A DNA stretch of 64,000 nt, taken from the NCBI GenBank assembly GCA_965222725.1, contig OZ244969.1, forward strand, positions 3,720,001 through 3,784,000, given 5' to 3'. The notes below the pieces were generated by a model that was given only the letters and a program-made list of their open reading frames with translations, ran no database searches and was not told the origin of the DNA. Numbering within the stretch: position 1 is the stretch's first letter; the number at the start of each line of letters is the position of its first letter. Below, one piece after another: positions 25,021-32,965 of this stretch. The translations under genes and the position numbers were made by a program. Source of the stretch: GCA-2748575 sp965222725. GTDB taxonomy: Bacteria; Pseudomonadota; Gammaproteobacteria; Pseudomonadales; Ketobacteraceae.

Positions 25021-26628
25021 TTAAACAGTTTCTGTGGCGTAGGTGTCGGCTTGTGCGGCGGGCTCCGGCCGAAACCGGGATTCCGCCAGGTGATGGCCTG
25101 CCATCTTGATCATGGAAATCACTTCGCTGACATCCGAGAGTGTCAGCTCCGGATTCAGCAGGGTCAGTTTCAGGTAGAGCGTGCCACGAACCTTGGTAGA
25201 GGCAATCAACGCCTTGCCGTGGCGGGACAGCCATTTGCGGATTTCCAGATTGAGTTCATCCAGCTGCGAGTGATCGCTGACATCCGCCGGTACAAAACGG
25301 AATACCAGAGTGCTTAGCGATGGTTCATGAATAAAATCCAGTTCCGGATCCCGTTGGTGCTTTTGCCAGGCGTTGCGCGCCAGATCAATCACGCTGTCGA
25401 ACACTTCACCAATGGTGTCCGGCCCAACGGTGCGCAGGGTTACCCAGAGTTTGAGCGCGTCAAAACGGCGTGTGGTTTGCAGGCTCTTGCACACCAGGTT
25501 GGGAGTACCTTCCAGTTTCTGGCTGAGAGGATTCAGATACTCTGCGTGATAGGTCAGGCAGCCCAGGTCGGCGCTGTTTTTTGAGAAGAAAGCGCCACAG
25601 GCCACGGGCTGTAAAAAGGATTTGTGGTAATCCACGGTAACGGAATCTGCCAGGTGGATGTCATCAATCATCCGGCGATATTTGGGCGAGGTAAGCAGGC
25701 CGCAGCCATAGGCGGCATCGGCATGCAGCCACAGATTGTAGGTGTCACAAACCGGCTTGATGTCGGCTATGGGGTCAATGCTGCCAAAATCTGTCGTGCC
25801 CATGGTGGCAACCACCGCAATAGGGATTTCACCATTGGCCGCGCATTGCTCCACGGCAAGACGCAGTTTTTCAGTGTCCATGCGGAAATCATCATCCACC
25901 GGCACACTGATCACGGAATCAAAGCCAAGGCCCAGCAATGCCGCCGCTTTCTGAATGCTGAAATGGCTGGTGCTGGAGGTGAAAATCCGGAAGCGGCTGG
26001 CTTCCGGCGGCAGGCCATGCAACTGAATGCTGTGGCCGTTGAGGTGCTTCAGGCAATAGTTATCGCGGGCCAGCAGCATGGCCATCAGATTGGACTGGGT
26101 GCCGCCGCTGGTAAAGATGCCGTCGCTGCCATTCGGGAACCCGATTTTTTCCAGCGTCCAGTCGATCAGCGTCTGCTCGATAAAGGTGCCACCGGCACTC
26201 TGGTCCCAGGTGTCCATGGAGGTGTTGATGGCTGCCTGAATCAGTTCCGCGGCAATGGCCGGTCGGCTCACGGGCGGGTTCAGGTGCATCATGTAGCGGG
26301 GATGGTGGAAATAGACTGCGTCGTTAAGGTACAGGTTTTCCAGTTCCGTCAGTACTTCATCCAGGGATTCTCTGGGGGCATCAAGGTCCAGATCGCTGAA
26401 ACGCTCCGCCAGTTCCGAAGGCATAATACCGGTGAAAGGTCTGCTGGATCGGCCGACACTGAGACTGATCAGATGAGTGGTTCGGGAAATTTCCCGTTTG
26501 AATTCGTCCAGGCTTTCGGCGTTGAAAAGGTTCGCTTTGCTGCCGGCGCTTAGCGGGGCAGAGGCCGCTATTTCTTTTGGCGATTTGCGTGCCAGACCCA
26601 GCGATTGTGTGAATTTCCCCCAAGGCAT
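25021..26628 (-). CDS. PLP-dependent group II amino acid decarboxylase for siderophore synthesis (DesA-like)
   Basis: A 535-residue fold-type I decarboxylase. Visible motifs are FTSGGTQSNLMAML (phosphate loop), TSHFSIQKAAALLG, WLHADAAYGCG (Asp pairing with the PLP ring) and the lysine block DSVTVDYHKSFLQPVACG with the Schiff-base Lys. Related enzymes include DesA, RhbB and L-2,4-diaminobutyrate decarboxylases. As first gene of the operon, in front of an N-hydroxylase and a BibC-like synthetase, it most likely turns lysine into cadaverine (or ornithine into putrescine). AAAGGAT lies upstream of the ATG and a Fur-box-like site lies 40 bp beyond the start. Substrate choice between lysine, ornithine and diaminobutyrate is inference. 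Confidence 0.88.
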   Translation of the reverse strand: MPWGKFTQSLGLARKSPKEIAASAPLSAGSKANLFNAESLDEFKREISRTTHLISLSVGRSSRPFTGIMPSELAERFSDLDLDAPRESLDEVLTELENLYLNDAVYFHHPRYMMHLNPPVSRPAIAAELIQAAINTSMDTWDQSAGGTFIEQTLIDWTLEKIGFPNGSDGIFTSGGTQSNLMAMLLARDNYCLKHLNGHSIQLHGLPPEASRFRIFTSSTSHFSIQKAAALLGLGFDSVISVPVDDDFRMDTEKLRLAVEQCAANGEIPIAVVATMGTTDFGSIDPIADIKPVCDTYNLWLHADAAYGCGLLTSPKYRRMIDDIHLADSVTVDYHKSFLQPVACGAFFSKNSADLGCLTYHAEYLNPLSQKLEGTPNLVCKSLQTTRRFDALKLWVTLRTVGPDTIGEVFDSVIDLARNAWQKHQRDPELDFIHEPSLSTLVFRFVPADVSDHSQLDELNLEIRKWLSRHGKALIASTKVRGTLYLKLTLLNPELTLSDVSEVISMIKMAGHHLAESRFRPEPAAQADTYATETV

Positions 26629-26667
26629 ATCAACTATATCCTTTAGCGTTATTGGAAATAAAGGCGC

Positions 26668-26687
26668 AAATGATAATGATTAACATT
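26668..26687 (-). promoter_or_regulatory. Fur box upstream of the siderophore biosynthesis operon
   Basis: The minus-strand sequence AATGTTAATCATTATCATTT matches much of the Fur consensus GATAATGATAATCATTATC, especially the core AATCATTATC. It sits about 40 bp upstream of the decarboxylase start, where it would overlap the promoter. Repression by Fe2+-Fur is expected from the gene content. Confidence 0.8.
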
Positions 26688-26756
26688 GGATATTAAAAGA
26701 GGTTTGTTTTGAATTTTTTGTGTAAGTCACATCTGTTGGCTTGGATGACAAAATAC

Positions 26757-26776
26757 GATTGATAATGGTTATCATA
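26757..26776 (+). promoter_or_regulatory. Fur box upstream of the PepSY operon
   Basis: GATTGATAATGGTTATCATA includes the palindrome TGATAA-TGG-TTATCA, close to the Fur consensus. It faces the plus-strand PepSY operon, whose first start codon is 168 bp further on. The rest of the 315-bp gap between the two operons (26629-26943) holds no gene that I can support. Confidence 0.78.
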
Positions 26777-26943
26777 AACGTTAACCTTGGCCTCTCAATC
26801 TGCAGGTGATGGCTTTGTCCCGAAAGCCCGTTGCTCTGAAGGTTTACAAAACACTTTGAAAACAGATGTTTAACAGGATCAGGTGGGCCGGTGGTGGTAA
26901 AAACTGATAATCAACGGCTTCTGTCCAGCATAAGGTTTTTGCT

Positions 26944-27222
26944 ATGGGGTTAGTGCTATCGCAGAGGTTCTGGCTGGCGGGGCCTTTGTCTTTACTGGTG
27001 TCCGTAACGGCTATGGGAACTACCTCACTGTGGTTTCCTCAAGGTTCAGCCGGCGTGGATCATCTGGTCTTTCCGCTGATTTTCTTTCCCCTGTATTGGG
27101 TAACTGCCTTTGTATATTCCTTGCTGGAAACCAGTCTCAAGCGGGCTGCTCTGGTGCTGGGAACGCTGTTTCTGATTAATGGTGGCTTGATGGCTGCATC
27201 AATTGCCGGAGTCTGGACATGA
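26944..27222 (+). CDS. Small membrane protein of the PepSY operon (DUF3649-like)
   Basis: A 92-residue protein with three hydrophobic segments (about 8-25, 42-60, 68-88) and little else. Small proteins of this size and topology, often DUF3649, precede PepSY-domain genes in Fur-regulated clusters beside TonB receptors, and this one overlaps the PepSY start by 4 nt (ATGA). The family label rests on position and topology more than on residue identity. A role in ferric-siderophore reduction or inner-membrane handling of iron is inferred from the neighbours. Confidence 0.6.
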   Translation: MGLVLSQRFWLAGPLSLLVSVTAMGTTSLWFPQGSAGVDHLVFPLIFFPLYWVTAFVYSLLETSLKRAALVLGTLFLINGGLMAASIAGVWT

Positions 27223-28835
27223 TCAAAGTCGCCAAGGAGCAAACTGTTCGGGTGCTGGCTGTGCACGGTTGGTCCGGAATCATTCTGGGGCTGGCGCTGT
27301 ATGTCGTGGTGCTTACCGGAGCCATTGCCGTGTTTGCCCACGATATTGGTCACTGGGCAGTAAGTGGCACACCCGATCACAAGCCCCTTAATCAGAGCCT
27401 GGATCAACACCTGCGACAACTGGCGGGAGAAGTACCGGAAAAATATCGCGAAGAGCTGACCGTATTCAGTAATCCTGCCGGGCAGCTGATTGCGTTTTTC
27501 CATACCCATATCAAGAATGATCAGGGGCGGCTCAGTGATATCGGTATCCGTTACCGCTTTGATCCGGAAACCGGCGAAGTCCTGTCGCGGGATGAGGGTT
27601 TCCGCGATGACATGCCCGATGATCCGTTCAGCGCGCTGGATCATTTTCTGGTGGAGTTACATGTAAACCTGCACGCGCCGGATCCCTGGGGGCTGTACCT
27701 TACCGGTATTTTGGGGCTGGTCTTGCTAATGGCGGCGGTTACCGGCGTGATTCTGCATCGCCACCTGATCAAGGATATGTTTTTGCGGCCCAGGTTGTCG
27801 AGCCTGGCGCTGAACGCCCGTGACCGCCACAACCTTGCAGGTACCTGGGGTTTACCTTTTGCCATTATTCTCGCCATTACCGGCGCTTTTTACAGCTTTG
27901 CCTTTTCTCTGGGGTTGCCCGTCATTGCCATGACGGCGTTCGGTGGTGATCAGGAAAAAGTGATAGAAACCCTGGTGGGAATTCCCCAGGAAGAAAACAC
28001 AACACCGGCCACCCTTACCGATCTGGATGCGGTGCTGGCGGATTCGTCTCAACGGTTTGGCAGTGGGGCAGACTTTCTTACCGTGCGCCATTGGGGCAGG
28101 GCGGATGCTGAAATACTGGTGTTTCACTCATCTGATGGCGAATCCATCGCTGGCACTCAGTACAGGTTCAGTGGTGTTACTGGTGAGTACCGTGGAATCA
28201 AGCCATCCCTGGGTACCAGTGATTCCATTGGCAGTACAGCAATCCGCCTGGTTGCTGCGCTGCATTTCGGCCATTTTTCCGGTTTGTTGTCTCGCACTGT
28301 CTGGCTATTGCTGGGTTTGGCGATGTGTTATGTGACTATTTCCGGTTTGAAACTCTGGGTGCAACGGCGTGAAACCGACAGCCTGTGGCAACGTCTGGGC
28401 AGAGTGATTCCGGTGGTGGGATATGGGCTACCGGTTGCGATCAGTATCAGCGCCCTGGGTTTCTTCCTGGCCCTGCCATTGGAAAAAACTGTGGCTGCGG
28501 TGGCCAACAGTTTTCTGTTGGGGACAGCCTTAGTAAGCGCACTGGGTATTCTTATTTCAGATAGCCGGCTACTGCATCTGATTCTGCGCAGTTTACTGGG
28601 CCTGTTGCTGTTGTTGCTGCCGGTGTTGCGCATGTTATCCAGCGGGGTCTACTGGGCTGAGTTAATGCAAAGCGATAACGCCATGGTGGTGCTGCTGGAT
28701 CTGTGTTTGTTAGCCACAGGCGTCTATTACATGGTCCTGTGTGTAAAGCAACTGATTGCCATACCGGGTAGCAGTGAATCGCAGGCGGATAATGATCCGA
28801 AATCTGACGAAGCCTTGGCGGAGGTTTCCAAATGA
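27219..28835 (+). CDS. PepSY-domain transmembrane protein (PepSY_TM), probable ferric-siderophore reductase component
   Basis: A 538-residue inner-membrane protein. The start has the typical PepSY_TM opening (VRVLAVHGWSGIILGLALYVV, helix 1 about 13-35, with His in the HGW motif). A periplasmic PepSY-like part with DPETGEVLSRDEGFRDDMP follows, then helix 2 after HLFVELHVNLHAP-like histidines, a HNLAGTWGLPFAIILAITGAF helix, a second PepSY part (VTGEYRGIKPSLG), HFGHFSGLLSRTVWLLLGLA, and a C-terminal group of hydrophobic helices. Paired histidines in helices suggest heme or metal binding. Family members such as FoxB-like proteins help release iron from siderophores at the inner membrane. It overlaps its neighbours by 4 nt on both sides. 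Confidence 0.85.
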   Translation: MIKVAKEQTVRVLAVHGWSGIILGLALYVVVLTGAIAVFAHDIGHWAVSGTPDHKPLNQSLDQHLRQLAGEVPEKYREELTVFSNPAGQLIAFFHTHIKNDQGRLSDIGIRYRFDPETGEVLSRDEGFRDDMPDDPFSALDHFLVELHVNLHAPDPWGLYLTGILGLVLLMAAVTGVILHRHLIKDMFLRPRLSSLALNARDRHNLAGTWGLPFAIILAITGAFYSFAFSLGLPVIAMTAFGGDQEKVIETLVGIPQEENTTPATLTDLDAVLADSSQRFGSGADFLTVRHWGRADAEILVFHSSDGESIAGTQYRFSGVTGEYRGIKPSLGTSDSIGSTAIRLVAALHFGHFSGLLSRTVWLLLGLAMCYVTISGLKLWVQRRETDSLWQRLGRVIPVVGYGLPVAISISALGFFLALPLEKTVAAVANSFLLGTALVSALGILISDSRLLHLILRSLLGLLLLLLPVLRMLSSGVYWAELMQSDNAMVVLLDLCLLATGVYYMVLCVKQLIAIPGSSESQADNDPKSDEALAEVSK

Positions 28836-29113
28836 ATGCTGCGGTGCTGGTTGCTCTTTCATTACTGACAAGTGTTGCTGGCGTTGTTTATCTGTGTCTG
28901 ACAGATTCCAAGCGCCAGCGCGCTCACGGCGCGGGTCAGGTAAAAACACTCTCCACAAACAAAAAAGCACTGGTCTGGTTGCTGGTATTTGCACCCGGTG
29001 CTTTGTTGACTGGTCTGGCCCAGTACCCGGCGCTGATTTTATGGTTTGCAGCTTTGCCGGTGGTTGGTTGGTGGGTGGTTTTGCTTCTGCCTGCCGGTGA
29101 ACGTGCTCGTTAA
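28832..29113 (+). CDS. Small membrane protein of the PepSY operon (DUF3325-like)
   Basis: A 93-residue protein with three hydrophobic segments: NAAVLVALSLLTSVAGVVYL, then a basic loop DSKRQRAHG, ALVWLLVFAPGALLTGLA and a C-terminal LILWFAALPVVGWWVVLLLP. Size, topology and position after a PepSY protein fit the DUF3325 family. The start overlaps the PepSY stop by 4 nt, so it is translated in step with it. Function is unknown; a partner role for the PepSY protein is inferred. Confidence 0.65.
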   Translation: MNAAVLVALSLLTSVAGVVYLCLTDSKRQRAHGAGQVKTLSTNKKALVWLLVFAPGALLTGLAQYPALILWFAALPVVGWWVVLLLPAGERAR

Positions 29114-29171
29114 TGACCTTTCATCATTGACTAGCTTTAACTTTTTCAAAAAAGCTACAGGATGGCTTCAC

Positions 29172-29933
29172 ATGACCTCTGACAATGTTTTCGAACCTGC
29201 CTCGGATAGCACCAATACCCGACTTGATTCCCGCTTTGCACAATATTGCGAATCCTATTCGGCTGCCATTGATACCGTCACGGTGGATGACATTGAGTTT
29301 CTGGTGTATCCCAAGGTGTATCGTGCAGAAAGTGCTTCCACCACCGCCACCATTCTCAAAGTGATGGGCGATTTTACCGGCCAGAAAGTGCTGGATATGG
29401 GCTGCGGTACCGGGGTGCTGGGTGTGCTGGCGGGATTTCGTGGCGCCGAGCGCGTGGTGATGGCGGACGTTAACGATGCCGCGGTCGAAAATGCCCGGTC
29501 CAATGTGGAAAAGCATCAGCTGGGTGGTCGTTGTCAGGTGCTGTGTTCCGATCTGTTTTCCGCCGTGGGTTCAGAGACGTTCGATGTGATTCTTTTCAAT
29601 ATGCCGTTCCTGTATGCCGAGAACAGCGTGGACGAAGTGGACCTGACCGCACCTACACATCTGGCGGACATTATGCCGCCATCGGAATCCTTTGTGGATG
29701 TGGGTTACGCGACCATAAGACGCTTTATGAGCGGAGCCAGAGAACATCTGACAGCAGGCGGGGTGATTTACTGTACCTTCGCTAACTTTGGAAACCAGGC
29801 AGCGCTGGACAGCATTCTGAAAGACTGCAAATTGCAACGCCGGACACTGGCAAGCAAAGCGGAGCCGGAATATGGCCTGGAGTACCTGGCGTTTGAAATC
29901 AGCCCGGTTGCAGAGCCTGCGGAATTAGCCTGA
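29172..29933 (+). CDS. SAM-dependent methyltransferase (HemK/PrmC-like class I)
   Basis: A 253-residue class I methyltransferase. The motif KVLDMGCGTGVLGVLAGF (about 74-91) and the acidic MADVNDAAVENARSN form the SAM site. The catalytic-loop position reads DVILFNMPFLY, similar to the NPPF/Y loop of N-methyltransferases but with Met in place of the first Pro. N-terminal VDDIEFLVYPKVYRAES is typical of PrmC-like and small-molecule N-methyltransferases. ATG 29172 follows an AGGAT motif; a longer frame runs back into the previous gene but lacks a signal for starting. It lies 58 bp after the PepSY operon and could be read through from it. The substrate is unknown. Confidence 0.75.
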   Translation: MTSDNVFEPASDSTNTRLDSRFAQYCESYSAAIDTVTVDDIEFLVYPKVYRAESASTTATILKVMGDFTGQKVLDMGCGTGVLGVLAGFRGAERVVMADVNDAAVENARSNVEKHQLGGRCQVLCSDLFSAVGSETFDVILFNMPFLYAENSVDEVDLTAPTHLADIMPPSESFVDVGYATIRRFMSGAREHLTAGGVIYCTFANFGNQAALDSILKDCKLQRRTLASKAEPEYGLEYLAFEISPVAEPAELA

Positions 29934-29966
29934 TCTGATTTCTGGCAATGCCTTCTTGTTTTTGCG

Positions 29967-29990
29967 GCCGGTTTTTCTTTATCCGGCTTT
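29967..29990. terminator. Weak hairpin between convergent genes
   Basis: GCCGG and CCGGC pair over an 11-nt loop rich in T, followed by TTTCCC on the plus strand. It lies between the methyltransferase stop and the end of the convergent TonB operon. The stem is short, so support is weak. Confidence 0.35.
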
Positions 29991-30023
29991 CCCGTCATTA
30001 ACCCATTATCTGTTCACAGTTAT

Positions 30024-31289
30024 TCAGCGGCTCATAAAGCTCAGCCATTGATTCGCAGATTTTTTCGTTTCCTTGAACTCTGCTGCCTGCTCAAAGGCTT
30101 CGGCCGCTTTTTCGGTATTATCCAGTTCCATTTGCGCAATACCCAGCAGCAGGTAGCCGTTACCGGGTTGCTTCAAACCACCCCGGGACAAGGCTTTTTC
30201 CAGCGCGTTGCGGGCTGGCTGCCATTCATTGCGATCGATATGGAGCTGGGCAACCTGCAGGTACAGGTTACCGTCATCGGAAAGGCGGGCAGCCTGGTCG
30301 AAGGCTTCAATGGCGGCCTGTTGTTCCCGTGCCTGCAGCCAGGCGGTGCCCAGCAGGCGCCAGTTTTTCAGGTTGCCTTCAATCCGTTTTGCGGCAATCT
30401 CTTTTTCCAGCAGGCGCCCGGCTTTCTCCGGGTGTTCGATATGCAGCAGCAGGTTCGCCAGATTCAGCAGTTCCGATTCTTTTTCCAGTAAACCCCGTTG
30501 CCAGGCAATTTCCATGGCGGCGGTACCGGGTTTGAAGGCTTTTAATTGCAAATGAATATTGCCCAGTTGCTTCCAGTAAATATCGGTGTCGGGAAAGCGG
30601 TTGATCATGACCGTGAGCAGGTCCCTTGCCGGCATCATCTGATCCGTATCCAGGTACAAACTCAGCAGCAGGCGATACCAGCCTTCTTTGGGTTCCTTGT
30701 CCTGCTCAATCGCTGTTTTTACGTGGGGAATAGCGTTTTTGGGCTGTTCTTTCTGATAGTAGGCATTGCCCAGTAGTATGTGGGCCAGTGAGGTGGGCTC
30801 GTTTTCCACCTGTTTTATCCATTCCTTCAGAATGGGAATGGCTTTGTCGTATTCCTGTTCAGCCATATACAGCTGGCCCAGGTCAAAGCGGGTTTTTTGC
30901 AGTTGCGACCGGGATTTTTCCAGTCCCTTCAGGGCGGCCTCAAAGTGCTCTATGGCTTTGGGGTAGTTGTCCTGCAGTGCATAACTGTAAGCAAGGGCCT
31001 GCTGTGTCATGGCCGCTTCATAGGCATCGCCTGAAAGGGAGTCCAGCAGGTCGTGCAGCCTTTCCCGGGCCTCGGTGTATTTGTCTTCCGCCAGCAGTTC
31101 GTTGACCTTGTTCAGGCGGGTTGCGGTCCACTGGGACAGGCTGGGTTCGTTGTTGTTGCCTGCCGCCAGCACCGGATGGGGTGCCAGCAGCAACAGGCTG
31201 GTGAGCGCCGCCAGTGGCAGCGATCGTAAACCAGGGCTGCTGTAACGAAGCCGGCGCTTACCCGTTAAACGGTTTGAACGTGTACTCAT
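30024..31289 (-). CDS. TPR-repeat protein of the TonB operon
   Basis: A 421-residue exported protein: a basic N terminus and hydrophobic core (SLPLAALTSLLLLAPHPVLA) with cleavage near residue 43, then about nine tetratricopeptide-like repeats (for example YSYALQDNYPKAIEHFEAAL, LYMAEQEYDKAIPILKEWI, LGNAYYQKEQPKNAIPHVKT). It is the last gene of the operon and overlaps tonB by 4 nt (ATGA). In Vibrio and Shewanella a similar TPR protein ends the TtpC-TonB2 operons. A scaffold or docking role at the periplasmic side of the TonB complex is inferred from this conserved position. Confidence 0.88.
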   Translation of the reverse strand: MSTRSNRLTGKRRLRYSSPGLRSLPLAALTSLLLLAPHPVLAAGNNNEPSLSQWTATRLNKVNELLAEDKYTEARERLHDLLDSLSGDAYEAAMTQQALAYSYALQDNYPKAIEHFEAALKGLEKSRSQLQKTRFDLGQLYMAEQEYDKAIPILKEWIKQVENEPTSLAHILLGNAYYQKEQPKNAIPHVKTAIEQDKEPKEGWYRLLLSLYLDTDQMMPARDLLTVMINRFPDTDIYWKQLGNIHLQLKAFKPGTAAMEIAWQRGLLEKESELLNLANLLLHIEHPEKAGRLLEKEIAAKRIEGNLKNWRLLGTAWLQAREQQAAIEAFDQAARLSDDGNLYLQVAQLHIDRNEWQPARNALEKALSRGGLKQPGNGYLLLGIAQMELDNTEKAAEAFEQAAEFKETKKSANQWLSFMSR

Positions 31290-31999
31290 TGATTTTCCAG
31301 CTTAAATACAAAATTCTGTTGAGCGTGCTGGCTCACCGGTTTGCCGTCCACGATTTTGGCTTTGAATTTCCATTTCATCAGGGCCCGTTTGGCGGCCCGT
31401 TCAAACACGCCGGGTGGTGTGGCGCTGATCACTTCAATATCGGTGACTGTGCCGGTGGGTGTAATAATAAAAGCCAGTACCACCTCGCCTTCAATACCTC
31501 GCATTACGGCCCGGCGCGGATACTGGGGCTGAATTCTTACCATGGGAATAATACTGGAGTGGGCGGCACCGCTTTGATGGGACATGAGTCCACCCAGGCG
31601 GGGGCCATCGGTCATGTGTGTGGGCAGGTCCATTTCCGGCATATCAAATTCCATGTCCTGAGGCTGCATGGTTTGCGGTTGCGACAGGCTTACCGGTTGC
31701 GGGGCCATTTCCTGCGGCGGTTCGGGGGGCTCCGGGCGGGTACGCTGCCGGGTTTCCACATCGCTGTCCTGTTTCAGGCGCACAAAGTCGATGACGTTAA
31801 AATCATAATCCTTGGAGGCGATGGCCTGCCGTTGTGATACCAGTTGTTGCATAAGATACAGGGAGCCCAGTGCCAGCACCGAGGCAACCGCCAGTGCAAG
31901 CAACATTCGCTGCCAGGGGTGCGCAGACGGCTTTGCTACCCGCTGTTGTGGCTGGCCGGCTATCTTTTGCGAAAATTCCCGGGAAAGCGCCTGATTCAT
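31286..31999 (-). CDS. tonB: TonB energy-transducing protein
   Basis: A 237-residue TonB protein: a cytoplasmic N terminus of about 30 residues, one membrane anchor (WQRMLLALAVASVLALGSLYL), a proline-rich spacer (RTRPEPPEPPQEMAPQPVSL) and the C-terminal TonB domain (MVRIQPQYPRRAVMRGIEGE, VVLAFIITPTGTVTDIEVIS, FERAAKRALMKWKFKAKIV). ATG 31999, 4 bp after the exbD stop with GGAAG upstream, is preferred over an upstream ATG that lies inside exbD. It transmits proton-motive force from ExbB/ExbD to outer-membrane receptors such as the one at 16.6-18.9 kb. The single short spacer suits the TonB2 type. Confidence 0.93.
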   Translation of the reverse strand: MNQALSREFSQKIAGQPQQRVAKPSAHPWQRMLLALAVASVLALGSLYLMQQLVSQRQAIASKDYDFNVIDFVRLKQDSDVETRQRTRPEPPEPPQEMAPQPVSLSQPQTMQPQDMEFDMPEMDLPTHMTDGPRLGGLMSHQSGAAHSSIIPMVRIQPQYPRRAVMRGIEGEVVLAFIITPTGTVTDIEVISATPPGVFERAAKRALMKWKFKAKIVDGKPVSQHAQQNFVFKLENQ

Positions 32000-32003
32000 G
32001 GCT

Positions 32004-32417
32004 TCAGCTTCCTTCCGCCTGGGCGGCAATACTGACTCTTTCCACGCCGGCAAGCCTGACCTGATCCATTACCTGAACCAGCAGGCCGGTTTTGGCTTCG
32101 GTGTCCGATTGAATCACTACCGTGCCCTGGGGATTTTCCGCATGCAGCCTGGCCACGTTGGCTCGTACCGCGCGGATGTCCACAGCGCGTTTGTCGATCC
32201 AGATCTGTCCGGCCGGATCAATGGCCACCAGAATATTGCCCTGGGCTTTGACCTCGGCCGTTTTGGCGCTGGGGCGGTTCACATCAATACCAGACTCTTT
32301 CACAAAGGACGTGGTTACCACGAAAAAGATCAGCATGATAAAAACGATATCCAGCATGGGGGTCATATCAATGCCGTTATCATCGTCCAGTGCCTGATCG
32401 TGTCTGCGGTGACGCAT
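32004..32417 (-). CDS. exbD: ExbD biopolymer transport protein
   Basis: A 137-residue ExbD/TolR protein with one N-terminal helix preceded by DNGIDMTPMLDIVFIMLIFF; the Asp in PMLD is the conserved proton-path residue. The periplasmic part contains ILVAIDPAGQIWIDKRAVD and VVIQSDTEAKTGLLVQVMD. It forms the stator with ExbB. It lies 25 bp after exbB and 4 bp before tonB, as in TonB2-type operons. Confidence 0.95.
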   Translation of the reverse strand: MRHRRHDQALDDDNGIDMTPMLDIVFIMLIFFVVTTSFVKESGIDVNRPSAKTAEVKAQGNILVAIDPAGQIWIDKRAVDIRAVRANVARLHAENPQGTVVIQSDTEAKTGLLVQVMDQVRLAGVERVSIAAQAEGS

Positions 32418-32442
32418 AACTTATTCCTGCTAAATAATTTTG

Positions 32443-32961
32443 CTAAAAACGTAACTGGTCCACCAGCTCTTCGGTTTCCCGGCTGGCGCGATGTTGCAAC
32501 TGGCTGTGAAAATACAGACCCGGCAGTGCCACCACCATGCCTGCCATGGTGGGTATGGTGGCCCGGGAAATGCCTGCAGCCATAGCCCGGGCGTTGCCGG
32601 TACCCAGCATCGCCATGGTATCGAATACCTGAATCATGCCGATCACGGTGCCCCACAGGCCCAGTAACGGGCAGAGCACCACCAGCACTTTCAGCAACGG
32701 CAATCCGCTGGTCAGGTGCAGATTGGCATCGGATATCATCAGTTCGCGAATGCGCCGGGCGTGCCAGCTGGATTTGTCCTGGCGTATCTCCCATTGCTGC
32801 AGATTGTAGGTTTTCAGCTTGGGATAGTAGCGGAACAGAAACAGGTAGCGTTCCACGATAATAGCCCAGAGCAACAGCAGCACGATGGCGATGCTCCAGA
32901 GAGCAACGCCGCCACTGGCCATAAAATGCTGCAGATTGTATTGCAGATCAATCCAGAACAT
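32443..32961 (-). CDS. exbB: ExbB (MotA/TolQ/ExbB proton channel family)
   Basis: A 172-residue ExbB with three hydrophobic helices: VALWSIAIVLLLLWAIIVER, LLKVLVVLCPLLGLWGTVIG and RATIPTMAGMVVALPGLYFH. The GLWGTVIGM and TPTMAG-type (IPTMAG) blocks are conserved proton-channel motifs. It is the short ExbB2-type partner of the longer TtpC-like protein encoded just upstream with a 4-bp gap. Confidence 0.94.
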   Translation of the reverse strand: MFWIDLQYNLQHFMASGGVALWSIAIVLLLLWAIIVERYLFLFRYYPKLKTYNLQQWEIRQDKSSWHARRIRELMISDANLHLTSGLPLLKVLVVLCPLLGLWGTVIGMIQVFDTMAMLGTGNARAMAAGISRATIPTMAGMVVALPGLYFHSQLQHRASRETEELVDQLRF

Positions 32962-32965
32962 AGGC

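Noticed and set aside
25624..26553. Plus-strand open frame (309 codons) opposite the decarboxylase
   Set aside because: The opposite strand carries all PLP-decarboxylase motifs over the same stretch.
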